Positions 26,601-36,574 of a DNA stretch of 64,000 bases are shown piece by piece. The notes under the pieces were generated by a model. It ran no database searches and was not told the origin of the DNA. It worked only from the letters and a program-made list of their open reading frames with translations. This stretch comes from Alistipes sp. Marseille-P5061 (GTDB taxonomy: Bacteria; Bacteroidota; Bacteroidia; Bacteroidales; Rikenellaceae): contig NZ_LT985749.1 in the NCBI RefSeq assembly GCF_900290115.1, positions 22,230 to 86,229 of the forward strand, given 5' to 3'. Position numbers and translations under genes: made by a program. The first letter of the stretch is position 1. The number at the start of each line of letters is the position of its first letter.

Positions 26601-26666
26601 AAGCAGGAACCAGACCACCTTGCGGCGGCGGAGCGTATATTCGGGAAGATTCATCGTCGGGAGCAT
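23625..26666 (-). CDS. RND-family efflux permease (AcrB-like)
   Basis: The product has 1013 residues, the usual length. TM1 (about 14-32) is followed by a periplasmic porter domain, a block of helices around 335-540 with the proton-relay motif in AGFIIAMGMLVDNAIVV (the D of GMLVDNAIV), and a second half with helices at about 845-1000. An alternative start lies four codons in (26654). It is a proton-driven exporter acting with the adaptor upstream and TolC downstream. Features such as the ETRR-free divergent pockets do not reveal the substrate; drugs, bile salts or metals are all possible. A long antisense-like frame in this GC-rich gene is a shadow. Confidence 0.93.
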   Translation of the reverse strand: MLPTMNLPEYTLRRRKVVWFLLLVLLAGGAASFTSLEKKEDALFVIKSAMLVCTYPGATPEQVEELVTEPVEREVQAMRAVHKVTSESGYGVAKVLVELDPATRAAEIPQLWDELRRRVLDVQPTLPEGVSPIRVADDFGDLYGIYYGLSADEGFTWSELRQWAQRIKRELVTLDGVQKVALFGEQTPVVNLYVSLAALANFSIRPETVVATIARQNTLVESGLKQAGLMQVRLLEDGTYRTTEDIADQLLISSTGKQYRLGDVARVERGYVSPPQSLMRVNGRRAIGIGISTEAGVDVVRSGRAVGRVLESLRSRMPVGLELTELYPEDRIAREANTAFALNLAESLAIVVALIMLLMGVRAGVLIGSSLLFSIGGTLLLMLLLGEGLNRTSLAGFIIAMGMLVDNAIVVTDNARQAMLRGVACRRALVEGANGPRWSLLGATLIAIVSFLPLYLAPSAVAEIVKPLFVVLAVSLLLSWLLALTQTPLMGELLLRTEPRTGGGEGAFFRRFNRLLGALLRHRWRTVAVALLLFALSLWTMGRMPQNFFPEMDKPYFRADVLLPEGYGIRSTEQVIERMEGWLRRRPEVKNVSATMGSTPPRYYLASGSVTMKPNFGNLLVELRDRRQTRQVEEEFGRYVRAEFPDVWLRSSLFKLSPVPDAVIEFGFVGHDPEVLCRLTEQVERIMWRTPGTENIRNSWGNRIPTWMPVYSQMKGQRIGVNRSQMAQDLTVATQGFPLGEFREGDLIMPILLKDENLADYNLTNLQTLPLFTPAGRVFSLGQATDDFRFDFRTGVIRRYNRERVMKAQCDPAPGVNAARLFATLRDEVRRTVELPEGYTLRIFGEEESREESNAALMKYLPLTAAAIFFILLLLFGNYRDPVAVLLLAPLLFIGVVAGLLVTGRTFNFFALLGLIGLAGMYVKNAVVLVARIGELRSGGMAPGEALAEATRSRIVPVVSASGTTVLGMLPLLFDSMFGAMAATIMGGLLAATLLTILVLPVVYALFHKIRLS

Positions 26667-26685
26667 TTCGAAGAGGAGGGCCGGC

Positions 26686-27717
26686 TCAATCCAGTATCCG
26701 CACGCGGTCGCCCTCCTGCAGGCGGTAGACCCCCGCCACGACGACCCGCTGGCCGGGCATCACGCCGCTGTCGACAATCACCCGGTCGCGTCCGTAGAGC
26801 TCGCCCAGACGCACGCGGTGGCGGCGGACCGTATCGCCCGGCCCCACCACCCAGACATATTCGCCCCCCTGGGCCGGGGCGCAGATGGCCGTGAGCGGCA
26901 GCGACACGGCGTCGGTCACCGGGTCGGCGCTCCGCAGGGTGATGGTGCACGACATGCCGGGCGAGACGGGCCAGCGCTGCGTCAGCGAGTCGTCCAGACG
27001 CAGCGAGACGGGGAATCCCGAGGCGTCGGACGAGGTCTTGGCGTACTCCTTGAGCCGCGCGGGGAACTTCACGCCGCGGTAGTTGTCGAATTCGACGTAG
27101 AAGCTCGTCCGGGGCGAGGCCAGCAGCCGCAGCCCCGATTCGGGGAGGGTGAACTTGACGGTCGTGGTGCGGGGCCCCACCAGACGGAGGACCGTTTCGC
27201 CGGCCTGCACGCGCTGGTAGGTATCGACGTAGACCGCCTCGACGACGCTGTTGAAGGGCGCGCGCAGACGCGTCTCGCCCAACAGGTCGAGCATGTTGTC
27301 GTACGAGGACTTCACCTGCACGTAGTTGGTCTGCGCGGCCTCGTACTCCTGCTGCGAGACGGCGCCGTGTTCGAGCAGCCGCCCGATGCGCTGCAGGTTG
27401 GAGCGCGCCTGCTCGAAGGCCGAGCGGCCGGCATCGACCTGCAGCCTCACGTCGCGCGGGTCCAGCTCGGCAAGCAGCTCGCCGCGCCGCACCTCCTGCC
27501 CCTGCGCCACGGGGACCGCAAGGAGCTGTCCCGAGAGCTTGAAGGCCAGATTGACGGCATCGTCGGGGGTGGCCAGACCGACGAAATCGCGGTCGATGAA
27601 GGCCGCATCACTTGCCGTCTCGGTCTTGACCGGACGCACGGCATCGGCCGCGGGGACGTCGCCGCCGCGGCAGCCGCCCAGCAGCGGCACGAAGCAGAGG
27701 AGGAGCAGTGAACGCAT
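26686..27717 (-). CDS. RND efflux periplasmic adaptor lipoprotein
   Basis: The product has 343 residues with a lipobox Cys16 (PLLGGC). Domains in order: a split lipoyl/barrel-sandwich region (about 60-90 and 150-180, with VAQGQEVRRGELLAELD), an alpha-hairpin (about 90-150, KSSYDNMLDLLGETRL), a beta-barrel, and a membrane-proximal domain ending in YRLQEGDRVRILD. This is the MFP/HlyD_D23 class that links permease and TolC. It is first in the operon, 19 bp before the permease. Its ATG directly follows the T-run of a strong terminator, so transcription probably depends on read-through from upstream. Confidence 0.92.
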   Translation of the reverse strand: MRSLLLLCFVPLLGGCRGGDVPAADAVRPVKTETASDAAFIDRDFVGLATPDDAVNLAFKLSGQLLAVPVAQGQEVRRGELLAELDPRDVRLQVDAGRSAFEQARSNLQRIGRLLEHGAVSQQEYEAAQTNYVQVKSSYDNMLDLLGETRLRAPFNSVVEAVYVDTYQRVQAGETVLRLVGPRTTTVKFTLPESGLRLLASPRTSFYVEFDNYRGVKFPARLKEYAKTSSDASGFPVSLRLDDSLTQRWPVSPGMSCTITLRSADPVTDAVSLPLTAICAPAQGGEYVWVVGPGDTVRRHRVRLGELYGRDRVIVDSGVMPGQRVVVAGVYRLQEGDRVRILD

Positions 27718-27752
27718 AAAAAAGTTGATTCCGGTTCTCCGGAATCAACTTT
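27718..27752 (-). terminator. Strong terminator or attenuator before the efflux operon
   Basis: A 14-bp perfect stem (27721-27734 with 27739-27752) closes a 4-nt loop; on the minus strand it ends in a run of T reaching the ATG at 27717. It terminates the tmk/DoxX transcript and leaves no leader for the adaptor gene. Confidence 0.88.
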
Positions 27753-27776
27753 CATACCGTGTCGCCGCGCCCGCCC

Positions 27777-28886
27777 TTACGGACGAACATCCCGACAGTT
27801 CCTTTTAGCGCGGATGACCCCGTCGACGAGCTCCACCACGCCGTTGTCGGCGCGCAGCATGGTCTTCATCGTCGAGGCGTCGATGTTGTAGCAGCGCACC
27901 TCGCCCGCCGTTCCGAAGGCATGCCACGTCACCCCGTCGAGGGGTTCGGGCGTGAGGCATACGACCCGCTCGCCGGCCGCCAGCGCCTGCCCGACCAGCC
28001 GGTCCAAACGCCGGGCGCAGCCGCGGGGCATCCGCTCGAACGAGGTGACGCAGAGGAACCACACGCGCCCGGGGGCCGTCAGCAGCTCTTCGGTCGCGTC
28101 GCCCTCGGCATCGTGCAGGGCGAACTCCCCGATGATGGGGCGCACGGGCGACGAGTCGCTCTCGGTCCGCGTATCGACCCACTCCCACCGGGTGGTATCC
28201 TGCCACTCGGTATCCTCGAGCGAAAATTCGCGCAGGCGGCCCGTTTCGAGGTTGCGGTAGACGAGCACCGTCTCCACCTCGCCCGCCTCGGCCTCGGAGG
28301 CGTGCATCTCCTGCCAGATGTTGACCCCCACCTTGTAGGGGAGGAAGTCCACCAGCGGCAGGTGGCGGTAGCAGTAGGTGCCCAGCGCCATCGACAGGAA
28401 GAAGAAGAGGCAGGTGAGCACAATCTCGACGGGCTTGAAGGCGAAGACCTTGTCGGGGCGGTAGCGCCACCACACCACCACGGCCATCGGCAGCAGGACG
28501 AGGTTCTTGAGGAAGGTCTCCCACGGCGTGAGGCGGATGGCGTCGCCGAAGCAGCCGCAGTCCTCGACCGGGATGACCGTGGCGCTGAGCAGCGTGAGCA
28601 CCGTGAAGAAGAGCATCGAGGCGAGGGCGAAAATCGAGATGAGGCGGATGCGGACCTTGAAGAGCAGCATGCAGCCCATCATCAGCTCGGCGCCGCACAG
28701 CCAGATGGAGAAGGCCATGCTTGCCGGCTGGAGGAACTCCATGCCGTAGATGGTGAGGTATTCGTTCACCTTGAGGGCCGTGCCCCACGGGTCGACCACC
28801 TTGGTGAAGCCCGAGAGGATGAACGTGCAGGCGAGGATGAGCCGACAGATGTTGGCGATGATTTTGAAGATGCGGGAGCTTCTCAT
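27777..28886 (-). CDS. BT_3928-type DoxX/MauE-like membrane protein with extra-membrane domain
   Basis: The product has 369 residues. The N-terminal half has four to five membrane helices of DoxX type (SGFTKVVDPWGTALKVNEYL; then VEDCGCFGDAI with the CGCFG motif common to MauE-like quinone or thiol redox proteins). The C-terminal half (about 200-369) is soluble, thioredoxin-like in outline (VWFLCVTSFERMPRGCARRL) but lacks a clear CxxC. The family is Bacteroidetes-specific, named after B. thetaiotaomicron BT_3928, and has no known function. It follows tmk by 99 bp and ends before a strong terminator. Confidence 0.82.
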   Translation of the reverse strand: MRSSRIFKIIANICRLILACTFILSGFTKVVDPWGTALKVNEYLTIYGMEFLQPASMAFSIWLCGAELMMGCMLLFKVRIRLISIFALASMLFFTVLTLLSATVIPVEDCGCFGDAIRLTPWETFLKNLVLLPMAVVVWWRYRPDKVFAFKPVEIVLTCLFFFLSMALGTYCYRHLPLVDFLPYKVGVNIWQEMHASEAEAGEVETVLVYRNLETGRLREFSLEDTEWQDTTRWEWVDTRTESDSSPVRPIIGEFALHDAEGDATEELLTAPGRVWFLCVTSFERMPRGCARRLDRLVGQALAAGERVVCLTPEPLDGVTWHAFGTAGEVRCYNIDASTMKTMLRADNGVVELVDGVIRAKRNCRDVRP

Positions 28887-28985
28887 TGCGGGAGCGGGGG
28901 TTGGAGGGTCGTGAGGGTATCGAGCGGGTCGGGAGGGTGTTTGGGCGGAGGTTTTCGTTGCGGAGGTTTTCGTTGCGGAAGCGGG
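28887..28985. repeat. Short repeat-rich spacer R6
   Basis: The 99-bp spacer after the tmk stop holds two direct copies of GGAGGTTTTCGTTGC and a decayed GGGTCG/GGAGGGT run. Here the sense strand is C-rich, unlike the other arrays in the window. Confidence 0.55.
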
Positions 28986-29663
28986 TCAGAGCAGCGGTTC
29001 GACGAGGGCGCGGATGCGGCGGGCGATGGTCTCGGGCGAAGCCATGCGCCCCTCGCCGTCGCCGCAGTCGACGATGCGCAGCGTCGCATCGCCGGCCGCC
29101 GCCTCGAGGTAGACGTCGCGCACGGTGCGCTGCAGCGCGAGCGACGATTCGTGGATGTCGGCCGCACCGTGCAGATAGGCGCGGTCGTCGCCCTCGCGCG
29201 CCGAGCGGAGACGCTCTTCGGTGAAGGCGAAGGGGACGTCGAGGAAGAGCGAGAGGTCGGGACGCGGCAGACGGTTGTGTTCGAACTCCAGGCTGAGAAT
29301 CCACCGGGCCAGCCTCCGGCGCGGCTCCCCCTCGGGCAGCTTGGCGCACTGGTAGGCGATGTTCGAGTAGACGTAGCGGTCGAAGATGACGGCATCGCCG
29401 GCGGCGAGCCACTCCCGGATTTGGGGTGCCGCCTCGGCGCGGTCGCCCGCAAAGAGGAGCGCCACCAGATAGGGGTCCACCGCCTCCACGCCGCCGAATT
29501 CGCCGCGCAGGAAGCGGGCGATGAGTTCGCCGTAGACAGGCGCATCGAAGCGCGGGAAGTGCACGTAACGGCTCTCCACGCCGCGCTCGGCAAAGAGCTG
29601 GCGCAGCAGGGCTACCTGGGTCGATTTCCCGGCGCCGTCCAAACCTTCGAGTACGATTAACAT
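28986..29663 (-). CDS. tmk: Thymidylate kinase
   Basis: The product has 225 residues. The P-loop EGLDGAGKST (about 6-15), the DR-motif in IFDRYVYSN, and PDLSLFLDVP match dTMP kinase, which phosphorylates dTMP to dTDP in the cytoplasm for DNA synthesis. The length is close to the family norm of about 210-230. It is followed by the BT_3928-type gene and preceded by the spacer array after sufS. Confidence 0.93.
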   Translation of the reverse strand: MLIVLEGLDGAGKSTQVALLRQLFAERGVESRYVHFPRFDAPVYGELIARFLRGEFGGVEAVDPYLVALLFAGDRAEAAPQIREWLAAGDAVIFDRYVYSNIAYQCAKLPEGEPRRRLARWILSLEFEHNRLPRPDLSLFLDVPFAFTEERLRSAREGDDRAYLHGAADIHESSLALQRTVRDVYLEAAAGDATLRIVDCGDGEGRMASPETIARRIRALVEPLL

Positions 29664-29689
29664 GGTCGGTTCATTTATTCAATATCAGG

Positions 29690-29896
29690 GTTCCGCCGCC
29701 CGGCCGCAGCCGCCGCGGCAGCCAGTGTCCGGATTCCGCTAAGCCGCAGATGCCGCAGCCTGCTCTCCGTACGGCGGCCCGCCCGCCGCAACATCGGCTC
29801 AACATCCGCCGCAACTCGGCCTGGCATCCGCCCGCAACTCGGCACAACATCCGCCCGCAGCAGCATCGGCACGCCGCTCAGCTCCCCCCCGGCAGC
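29690..29896. repeat. GC-rich degenerate array R5 after sufS
   Basis: Starting at the sufS stop (29897), the sense (minus) strand reads imperfect units such as GTTGCGGGCGGATG followed by TTGTGCCGA or CCAGGCCGA, period about 22 bp, then decays toward tmk. A seven-C run lies near 29884-29890. No gene is visible. Confidence 0.7.
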
Positions 29897-31114
29897 TCAA
29901 CGCAGCATCCGCACGGCACGGGCTACGCCGTCGGCCAGCGCGTCGGCCTCGGCGAGCGTATTGTAGAGGGCGAACGACGCACGGCACATGCCCGTCACCC
30001 CGTAGTGGGTCATCACCGGCTCGGCGCAGTGCTGTCCCGTACGGACGGCGATGCCGAGCTTGTCGAGAATCATCCCCATGTCGTAGGGATGAACCCCCTC
30101 GACGTTGAACGAGACGAGGGCGCACTTGTCGGCCGTCGTGCCGTAGATGCGCAGCCCCTCGATGGCCGAGAGGCGCTCCGTGGCGCGGCGCAGCAGCTCC
30201 GCCTCGTGGGCCTCGATGTCGGCCGGGGCGAACTGCTGCACGAACTTCACCGCCTCGCCCAGTGCGATGGCTCCGACGAAGTTGGCCGTGCCGGCCTCGA
30301 ACTTGAGCGGCACGGGGGCATAGGTCGTCCGGGCGAACGAGACGCGGTCGACCATGTCGCCGCCCCCGAGGAAGGGGGGCATCGCCTCGAGCAGCGCCCG
30401 CTTGCCGTAGAGCACGCCGATGCCCGTCGGGCCGTAGAGCTTGTGGCCCGAGAAGGCGTAGAAGTCGCAGTCGAGCGCCTGCACGTCGACACCGCCGTGC
30501 ACCACGCCCTGGCAGCCGTCCACCACCGCCACGGCGCCCACCGCATGGGCCGCATCGATGATGGGCCGCAGCTCGGGGCGCGTGCCGAGCGTATTGGAGG
30601 CCTGCGTCACGGCCACCACCTTCGTCCGCCGGTCGAGCAGACCCGCGAGCCGCTCGGTCATCAGCCGCCCCTCGTCGTCGAAGGGCAGCACGCGGATTTC
30701 GGCGCCGCACCGCTCGGCGAGCATCTGCCACGGCACCAGATTCGAGTGGTGCTCCATCTCGCTGATGACGATGTTGTCACCCTCGTGCACGAAGCGGCCG
30801 CCCCAGGCGTAGGCCACCGTATTGAGCGATGCGGTGGCTCCGGCCGTGAAGACGACCTCCTCCTTTTCGGCCGCTCCGATGAAGCCGGCAATGCGCTGCC
30901 GCGCCTGCTCGTAGCGTTCGGTCGCCTCTTCCGAGAGGAAGTGCACGCCGCGATGGATGTTGGCGTTCAGCTCCCGGTGCAGGTAGTCGACCGTATCAAT
31001 CACACAGCGGGGCTTCTGCGCCGTGGCGCCGTTGTCGAGATAGACCAGCGGCCGGTCGTAGACCCGGCGTTCGAGAATGGGGAACTCCCCGCGTATCTTT
31101 TCAACCTCTAACAT
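29897..31114 (-). CDS. sufS: Cysteine desulfurase SufS
   Basis: The start at 31114 has a strong AAAGGAG Shine-Dalgarno 6 bp upstream, unusual in Bacteroidetes, and gives 405 residues. PLP enzyme of class V fold: EMEHHSNLVPW, the Schiff-base Lys in SGHKLYGPTG, and the active-site Cys in RTGQHCAEPVM (the RxGxHCA hallmark of the SufS group). It takes sulfur from cysteine and passes it to the SufBCD scaffold. Last gene of the suf operon; no sufE or sufU lies in the window, so the sulfur acceptor is elsewhere. Confidence 0.95.
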   Translation of the reverse strand: MLEVEKIRGEFPILERRVYDRPLVYLDNGATAQKPRCVIDTVDYLHRELNANIHRGVHFLSEEATERYEQARQRIAGFIGAAEKEEVVFTAGATASLNTVAYAWGGRFVHEGDNIVISEMEHHSNLVPWQMLAERCGAEIRVLPFDDEGRLMTERLAGLLDRRTKVVAVTQASNTLGTRPELRPIIDAAHAVGAVAVVDGCQGVVHGGVDVQALDCDFYAFSGHKLYGPTGIGVLYGKRALLEAMPPFLGGGDMVDRVSFARTTYAPVPLKFEAGTANFVGAIALGEAVKFVQQFAPADIEAHEAELLRRATERLSAIEGLRIYGTTADKCALVSFNVEGVHPYDMGMILDKLGIAVRTGQHCAEPVMTHYGVTGMCRASFALYNTLAEADALADGVARAVRMLR

Positions 31115-31190
31115 AGTATCTCCTTTCACTTTCCACCGGCTGCCGCGGCGCCGCACATGCGCCTCGTTCGCGCCGCGCGCCGCGCCGGCA

Positions 31191-32014
31191 TCAGATTCGT
31201 TCGAGCTTCTCGCCCACGCCGCGCATGAGCACCTCGTGGAGCTGCTCCACGCCGCAGCGGCGCACCACGTCGGCCACGAAGCCCTCCATCAGCAGCGCCC
31301 GGGCCTGCGCCTCGCTCAGACCGCGCTGCCGCATGTAGAGCAGCGCATCCTCGTCCATCTGTCCGACCGTCGCGCCGTGCGAGCACTTCACGTCGTCGGC
31401 ATAAATCTCCAGCTGGGGACGCGTCGTGATGCGGGCCTCGTCGCCCAGCACGACGTTGCGGCTCGTCTGCCGCGCATCGGTGCGCTGCGCGTCTGCCGCC
31501 ACGTAGACCAGCCCCCGGAATTCACCCACGCCGTCGCCCGAGGCAACCCCCTTGACGCACGACTCGCTGCGGCAGTCGCTCACCGCATGGTCGATGCGGA
31601 TGTCGGCCACGCAGTGCTCGCCCGCACCGGCCAGGAAGGCCCCGTGGAGCGTATTCGACGCACCGGGCTCCTGCAGCCCGACGCGGCAGACGAGGTTCGA
31701 CCCCGCGAGCTGGAGCGTCGTCAGGTGACACTCGCTCCGCCCCTGCTGCCGCACCTCCACCTCGACGAAGGCCTCGGCCGTAAAGAGCACGCACAGCTCC
31801 AGGTGCGCATCGCGCCCGAGCTCGACCTCGACCGAGGCCTCGAGCGGCCGGTCGTAGAGCAGCACGAGCGACGCCGCGGCGTCGGGTGCAACCACGACGC
31901 TCAGCTTCGGGGCGCCGGCCGCCACCAGGGGCGCCGGCTCCGTGTGACGGATGTCGAGCCGCTCGCCCTCGAAGAGGCGGAAGGCCCCGCCGCACAAAAG
32001 TTCATCGAGCCGTA

Positions 32015-32018
<4 letters not shown>
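31191..32018 (-). CDS. sufD: Short SufD-like scaffold component
   Basis: The product has 275 residues against about 400-450 for typical SufD; the missing part is the N-terminal helical region. The parallel beta-helix core is intact, with GASNTLHGAFLAGAGEHC and the closing EIYADDVKCSHGATVGQMD, plus the C-terminal helical LSEAQARALLMEGF. SufD pairs with SufB and SufC to build Fe-S clusters. Its start overlaps the sufC stop by ATGA, so the two are coupled. The shortened N-terminus may be lineage-typical or a truncation that still works. Confidence 0.9.
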
Positions 32019-32770
<752 letters not shown>

Positions 32771-32883
32771 ATCTTTTCTGTCCGTTTTTTTCCGTTTCAC
32801 ATTTCCGGCCCGCGGGCCGAAGGAGGCACCTCGCCGCATCGCAGGCGCGGCCGCCTTTCCGTCCGCAGCCGGGCGGGCGGGGG

Positions 32884-34329
<1,446 letters not shown>

Positions 34330-34347
34330 TGTCTGCAAAATATCGGA

Positions 34348-34377
34348 CAAAGGTACAAAAATCCGTCGATAATTCAA
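34348..34377 (-). promoter_or_regulatory. Promoter of the sufBCDS operon
   Basis: On the minus strand TTG (34375-34377) and TACCTTTG (34348-34355) are spaced 19 bp, a perfect Bacteroidetes promoter. The leader to sufB is only about 13-18 nt. No Fur- or Rrf2-like operator is obvious. Confidence 0.85.
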
Positions 34378-34543
34378 CAGCGCTCCCTGCAATAATGATT
34401 CCGCAACGAGAAATCTCACAGACGCAGGGCCGCAGACTGCGGAGCAGGCCCGCCAGAGACGCCTCGCACGCCCGTTTTCCGCCCCGGCCGGATGGCACGG
34501 GCGCCGAGCCCCGGAGCGGAAAACAAAATTTATCCCGGTTTTA

Positions 34544-34575
34544 TTTGGTACTTCGCCAATTTTGACTTACTTTTG
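34544..34575 (+). promoter_or_regulatory. Promoter of tRNA-Ser(GCT)
   Basis: TTTG (34544-34547) and TACTTTTG (34568-34575), spaced 20 bp, form a perfect Bacteroidetes promoter 39 bp upstream of the tRNA 5' end. Confidence 0.85.
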
Positions 34576-34613
34576 TCCCCGCTTAACGTTCGGAAACGAC
34601 GTTTCAGCTGCCC

Positions 34614-34701
34614 GGAGAGTTGGGTGAGTGGCTGAAACCAGCAGTTTGCTAAACTGCCGTACGGGATTACTGTACCGGGGGTTCGAATCCCCCACTCTCC
34701 G
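34614..34701 (+). tRNA. tRNA-Ser (anticodon GCT)
   Basis: The acceptor stem GGAGAGT/ACTCTCC closes an 88-nt class II tRNA with a long variable arm. The anticodon loop TTGCTAA gives GCT, reading AGC and AGU serine codons. The T-loop is GGTTCGAATCC. G73 is followed by an encoded CCA (34702-34704). The gene borders a tyrosine-recombinase gene and is the likely integration site of the element on its right. Confidence 0.96.
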
Positions 34702-34725
34702 CCAAGAAGCAACGCAAAAGATTGC

Positions 34726-34760
34726 AAAACCCTGTAAATCACGAATTTACAGGGTTTTTT
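34726..34760 (+). terminator. Terminator after tRNA-Ser
   Basis: A 13-bp stem (34727-34739 with 34745-34757), loop CACGA, followed by TTT. It ends the tRNA transcript before the integrase region. Confidence 0.88.
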
Positions 34761-34812
34761 ATTTGGACCGGAATGCAGAAAAAGGCATCGGAAAGCGGGT
34801 TACCTGTGGCCT

Positions 34813-34853
34813 ATTCGGTGTACCTTTTTCCGGGCCGAAAAAGTACACCGAAT
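34813..34853. repeat. Inverted 11-bp repeat between tRNA-Ser and the integrase
   Basis: ATTCGGTGTAC (34813-34823) and its complement GTACACCGAAT (34843-34853) also frame an inner TTTTC/GAAAA stem. A third, direct copy lies at 34939-34949, and GGTGTAC recurs at 36279-36285 directly before the first excisionase-like gene. This arrangement resembles arm-type binding sites of a recombinase or its accessory factor. Confidence 0.7.
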
Positions 34854-34898
34854 TGCTCGTAACAGTTTGGTTTGCACCTGTTTGCAGCGGTCTTCCTC

Positions 34899-34929
34899 TT
34901 GACATGAGACACTTGGGAAACTAATTTTG
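34899..34929 (+). promoter_or_regulatory. Promoter of the integrase gene
   Basis: TTG (34899-34901) and TAATTTTG (34922-34929), spaced 20 bp, form a perfect Bacteroidetes promoter. The third ATTCGGTGTAC copy lies between it and the ATG, so a protein bound there could repress. Confidence 0.85.
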
Positions 34930-34951
34930 TAACCCTTAATTCGGTGTACTT

Positions 34952-36169
34952 ATGGAAAGGACAACATTCGGACTGTTGTTTTACATTCGGCGGGACAAGA
35001 CCAACAAACGAGGCGAGGCTCCCGTGTTTATGCGTCTGACAATCAACGGAGAACGCGCTGACGCCTCAATCAAACGCTTCATCGAGCCGCACGCCTGGAA
35101 CTCGGCAAAAGGAAAAGCCAACGAAAAAAGCCGCGGCGGAAAGGATTTGAACCTATACCTGGACGCCATTTCCGCCAACATTCTGCGGATTCAAAGGGAC
35201 CTCGAGCTCGACAAGAAAGAGGTATCCGCCCAAATCATTCTGAATCGCTATCTGGGCAAGGAGCAGTCGGACCGTCACACGCTGATGGAGGTTTTCCGCG
35301 CCCACAACGAAAAGTGCAGGGCGCTGTCGGGCATCAGTCTCGCTCCGGCAACGGTGATTCGCTACGAAACCACGCTGCGGTTGACCGAGGAGTTCCTGCA
35401 AAAGAACTATAAGAAAGAGGACTGCTATCTGGATGAGATCACGAATCAGTTTATCGAGGACTTCGAATTTTTTCTCAAGACCGTCCGGCGGTGCTGCCAC
35501 AACACGACCACCAAGTACCTGCTGAACTTCAAAAAGATTATCCGCATTGCACTGGCCAAAGGCTGGATGAAGAAGGACCCCTTTGCCCAGGTTCACTTTC
35601 ATTTCGAGCCGGTCGAACGCGAATTTCTCGAGAAACAGGAGCTGAAGGTGCTGCTCAACAAGGAAATCACCATCACGCGACTGTCGCAGGTCCGCGACAT
35701 CTTCTGTTTCTGTTGTCTGACGGGGCTGGCCTTTATGGACGTGCAACAGCTCAAACCGGAGCATCTGGTGGCGGACATCCACGGCAAGATCTGGATTCGC
35801 AAGGCACGTCAGAAGACCAAGAACATGTGCAACATTCCGCTGCTCGATGAGGCGCAAAAGATTATCGACCGCTACAGGGACCACCCCTACTGTCAGACGC
35901 ACGGCGTACTGCTTCCCGTATGCAGCAACCAGAAGATGAACTCCTATCTGAAGGAACTGGCCGATATCTGCGGCATCCGCAAGAATCTCTCGACGCATTG
36001 CGCACGCCATACGTTCGCGACCCTAACGCTGGCCAGCGGCGCCACGATTGACAACGTCGCCAAGATGCTCGGCCATGCCAACGTCAACATGACACGCCGC
36101 TATGCGAAGGTTCTCGACTCGTCAATCATGCGCGACATGGAGGTTGTCGCCGAAAACATGGCGTTGTAG
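34952..36169 (+). CDS. Tyrosine recombinase (integrase) of a Bacteroidetes element
   Basis: The product has 405 residues. An arm-binding N-domain (about 1-95, beginning RTTFGLLFYIRRDKTNKRGEA in shortened form) and a SAM-like core-binding domain (about 105-205) precede the catalytic domain. Catalytic residues are seen as CARHTF (HxxR), GHANVNMTRRYAK with the nucleophilic Tyr, while the usual first Arg is replaced in LTGLAFMDV, as is common in Bacteroidetes recombinases. It integrates and excises the element by strand exchange, most likely at the neighbouring tRNA-Ser. Its own promoter and arm-like sites lie upstream. Confidence 0.93.
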   Translation: MERTTFGLLFYIRRDKTNKRGEAPVFMRLTINGERADASIKRFIEPHAWNSAKGKANEKSRGGKDLNLYLDAISANILRIQRDLELDKKEVSAQIILNRYLGKEQSDRHTLMEVFRAHNEKCRALSGISLAPATVIRYETTLRLTEEFLQKNYKKEDCYLDEITNQFIEDFEFFLKTVRRCCHNTTTKYLLNFKKIIRIALAKGWMKKDPFAQVHFHFEPVEREFLEKQELKVLLNKEITITRLSQVRDIFCFCCLTGLAFMDVQQLKPEHLVADIHGKIWIRKARQKTKNMCNIPLLDEAQKIIDRYRDHPYCQTHGVLLPVCSNQKMNSYLKELADICGIRKNLSTHCARHTFATLTLASGATIDNVAKMLGHANVNMTRRYAKVLDSSIMRDMEVVAENMAL

Positions 36170-36286
36170 CCCGATGTCGGACATGCAAGGTCTGCAAAGG
36201 ACACTCTGCATCTTTTCCGGAATTCCGTCCTATTTTGCGGGCGGGTTCCGGGAAGCGGAGCCCCTACAAACTAAAAAAGGTGTACC

Positions 36287-36574
36287 ATGGAATGCAAACT
36301 GATTGAGGCGGCCGCCTTCGAGGAGCTGAAGGCGATCGTCAACCGGATTCAGAGCCGGACAACCCACCTGGCCACGAAGACCATGCCCCGCAAACCCGGA
36401 GGCTGGCTGACCCAGGAGGAGGTATGCGGCATGCTGCGCGTCTCGAAACGGGTGCTACAATACTACCGGCGGCAGCGGAAGATCCCCTACTCGATAATCG
36501 GCAACAAGGTCTATTTCCGCGAAAGCGACATCCAGCGCATCCTCGATGCCAATCTGGTCAAATCCCGGGCATGA
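36287..36574 (+). CDS. Excisionase-like helix-turn-helix protein, copy 1
   Basis: The product has 95 residues. Residues about 38-90 form a MerR/HTH_17-type winged helix (WLTQEEVCGMLRVSKRVL then KVYFRESDIQRIL), the type used by excisionases of Bacteroidetes elements. The GGTGTAC word just before the ATG matches the arm-like repeats near the integrase, hinting at self-regulation. It overlaps the next gene by ATGA. Confidence 0.85.
   Translation: MECKLIEAAAFEELKAIVNRIQSRTTHLATKTMPRKPGGWLTQEEVCGMLRVSKRVLQYYRRQRKIPYSIIGNKVYFRESDIQRILDANLVKSRA

Noticed and set aside
13671..26894. Plus-strand frames of about 1000 codons opposite the receptor, TPR and efflux genes
   Set aside because: They are antisense to genes with clear families, are rich in Arg, Val, Gly and Ala, and have no start signals. 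Long antisense frames are expected at this GC content.
11575..29896. The GC-rich arrays as CRISPR or as REP-type elements
   Set aside because: Units are 10-22 bp without unique spacers, are degenerate, differ between sites and show no cas genes or hairpin pairs.
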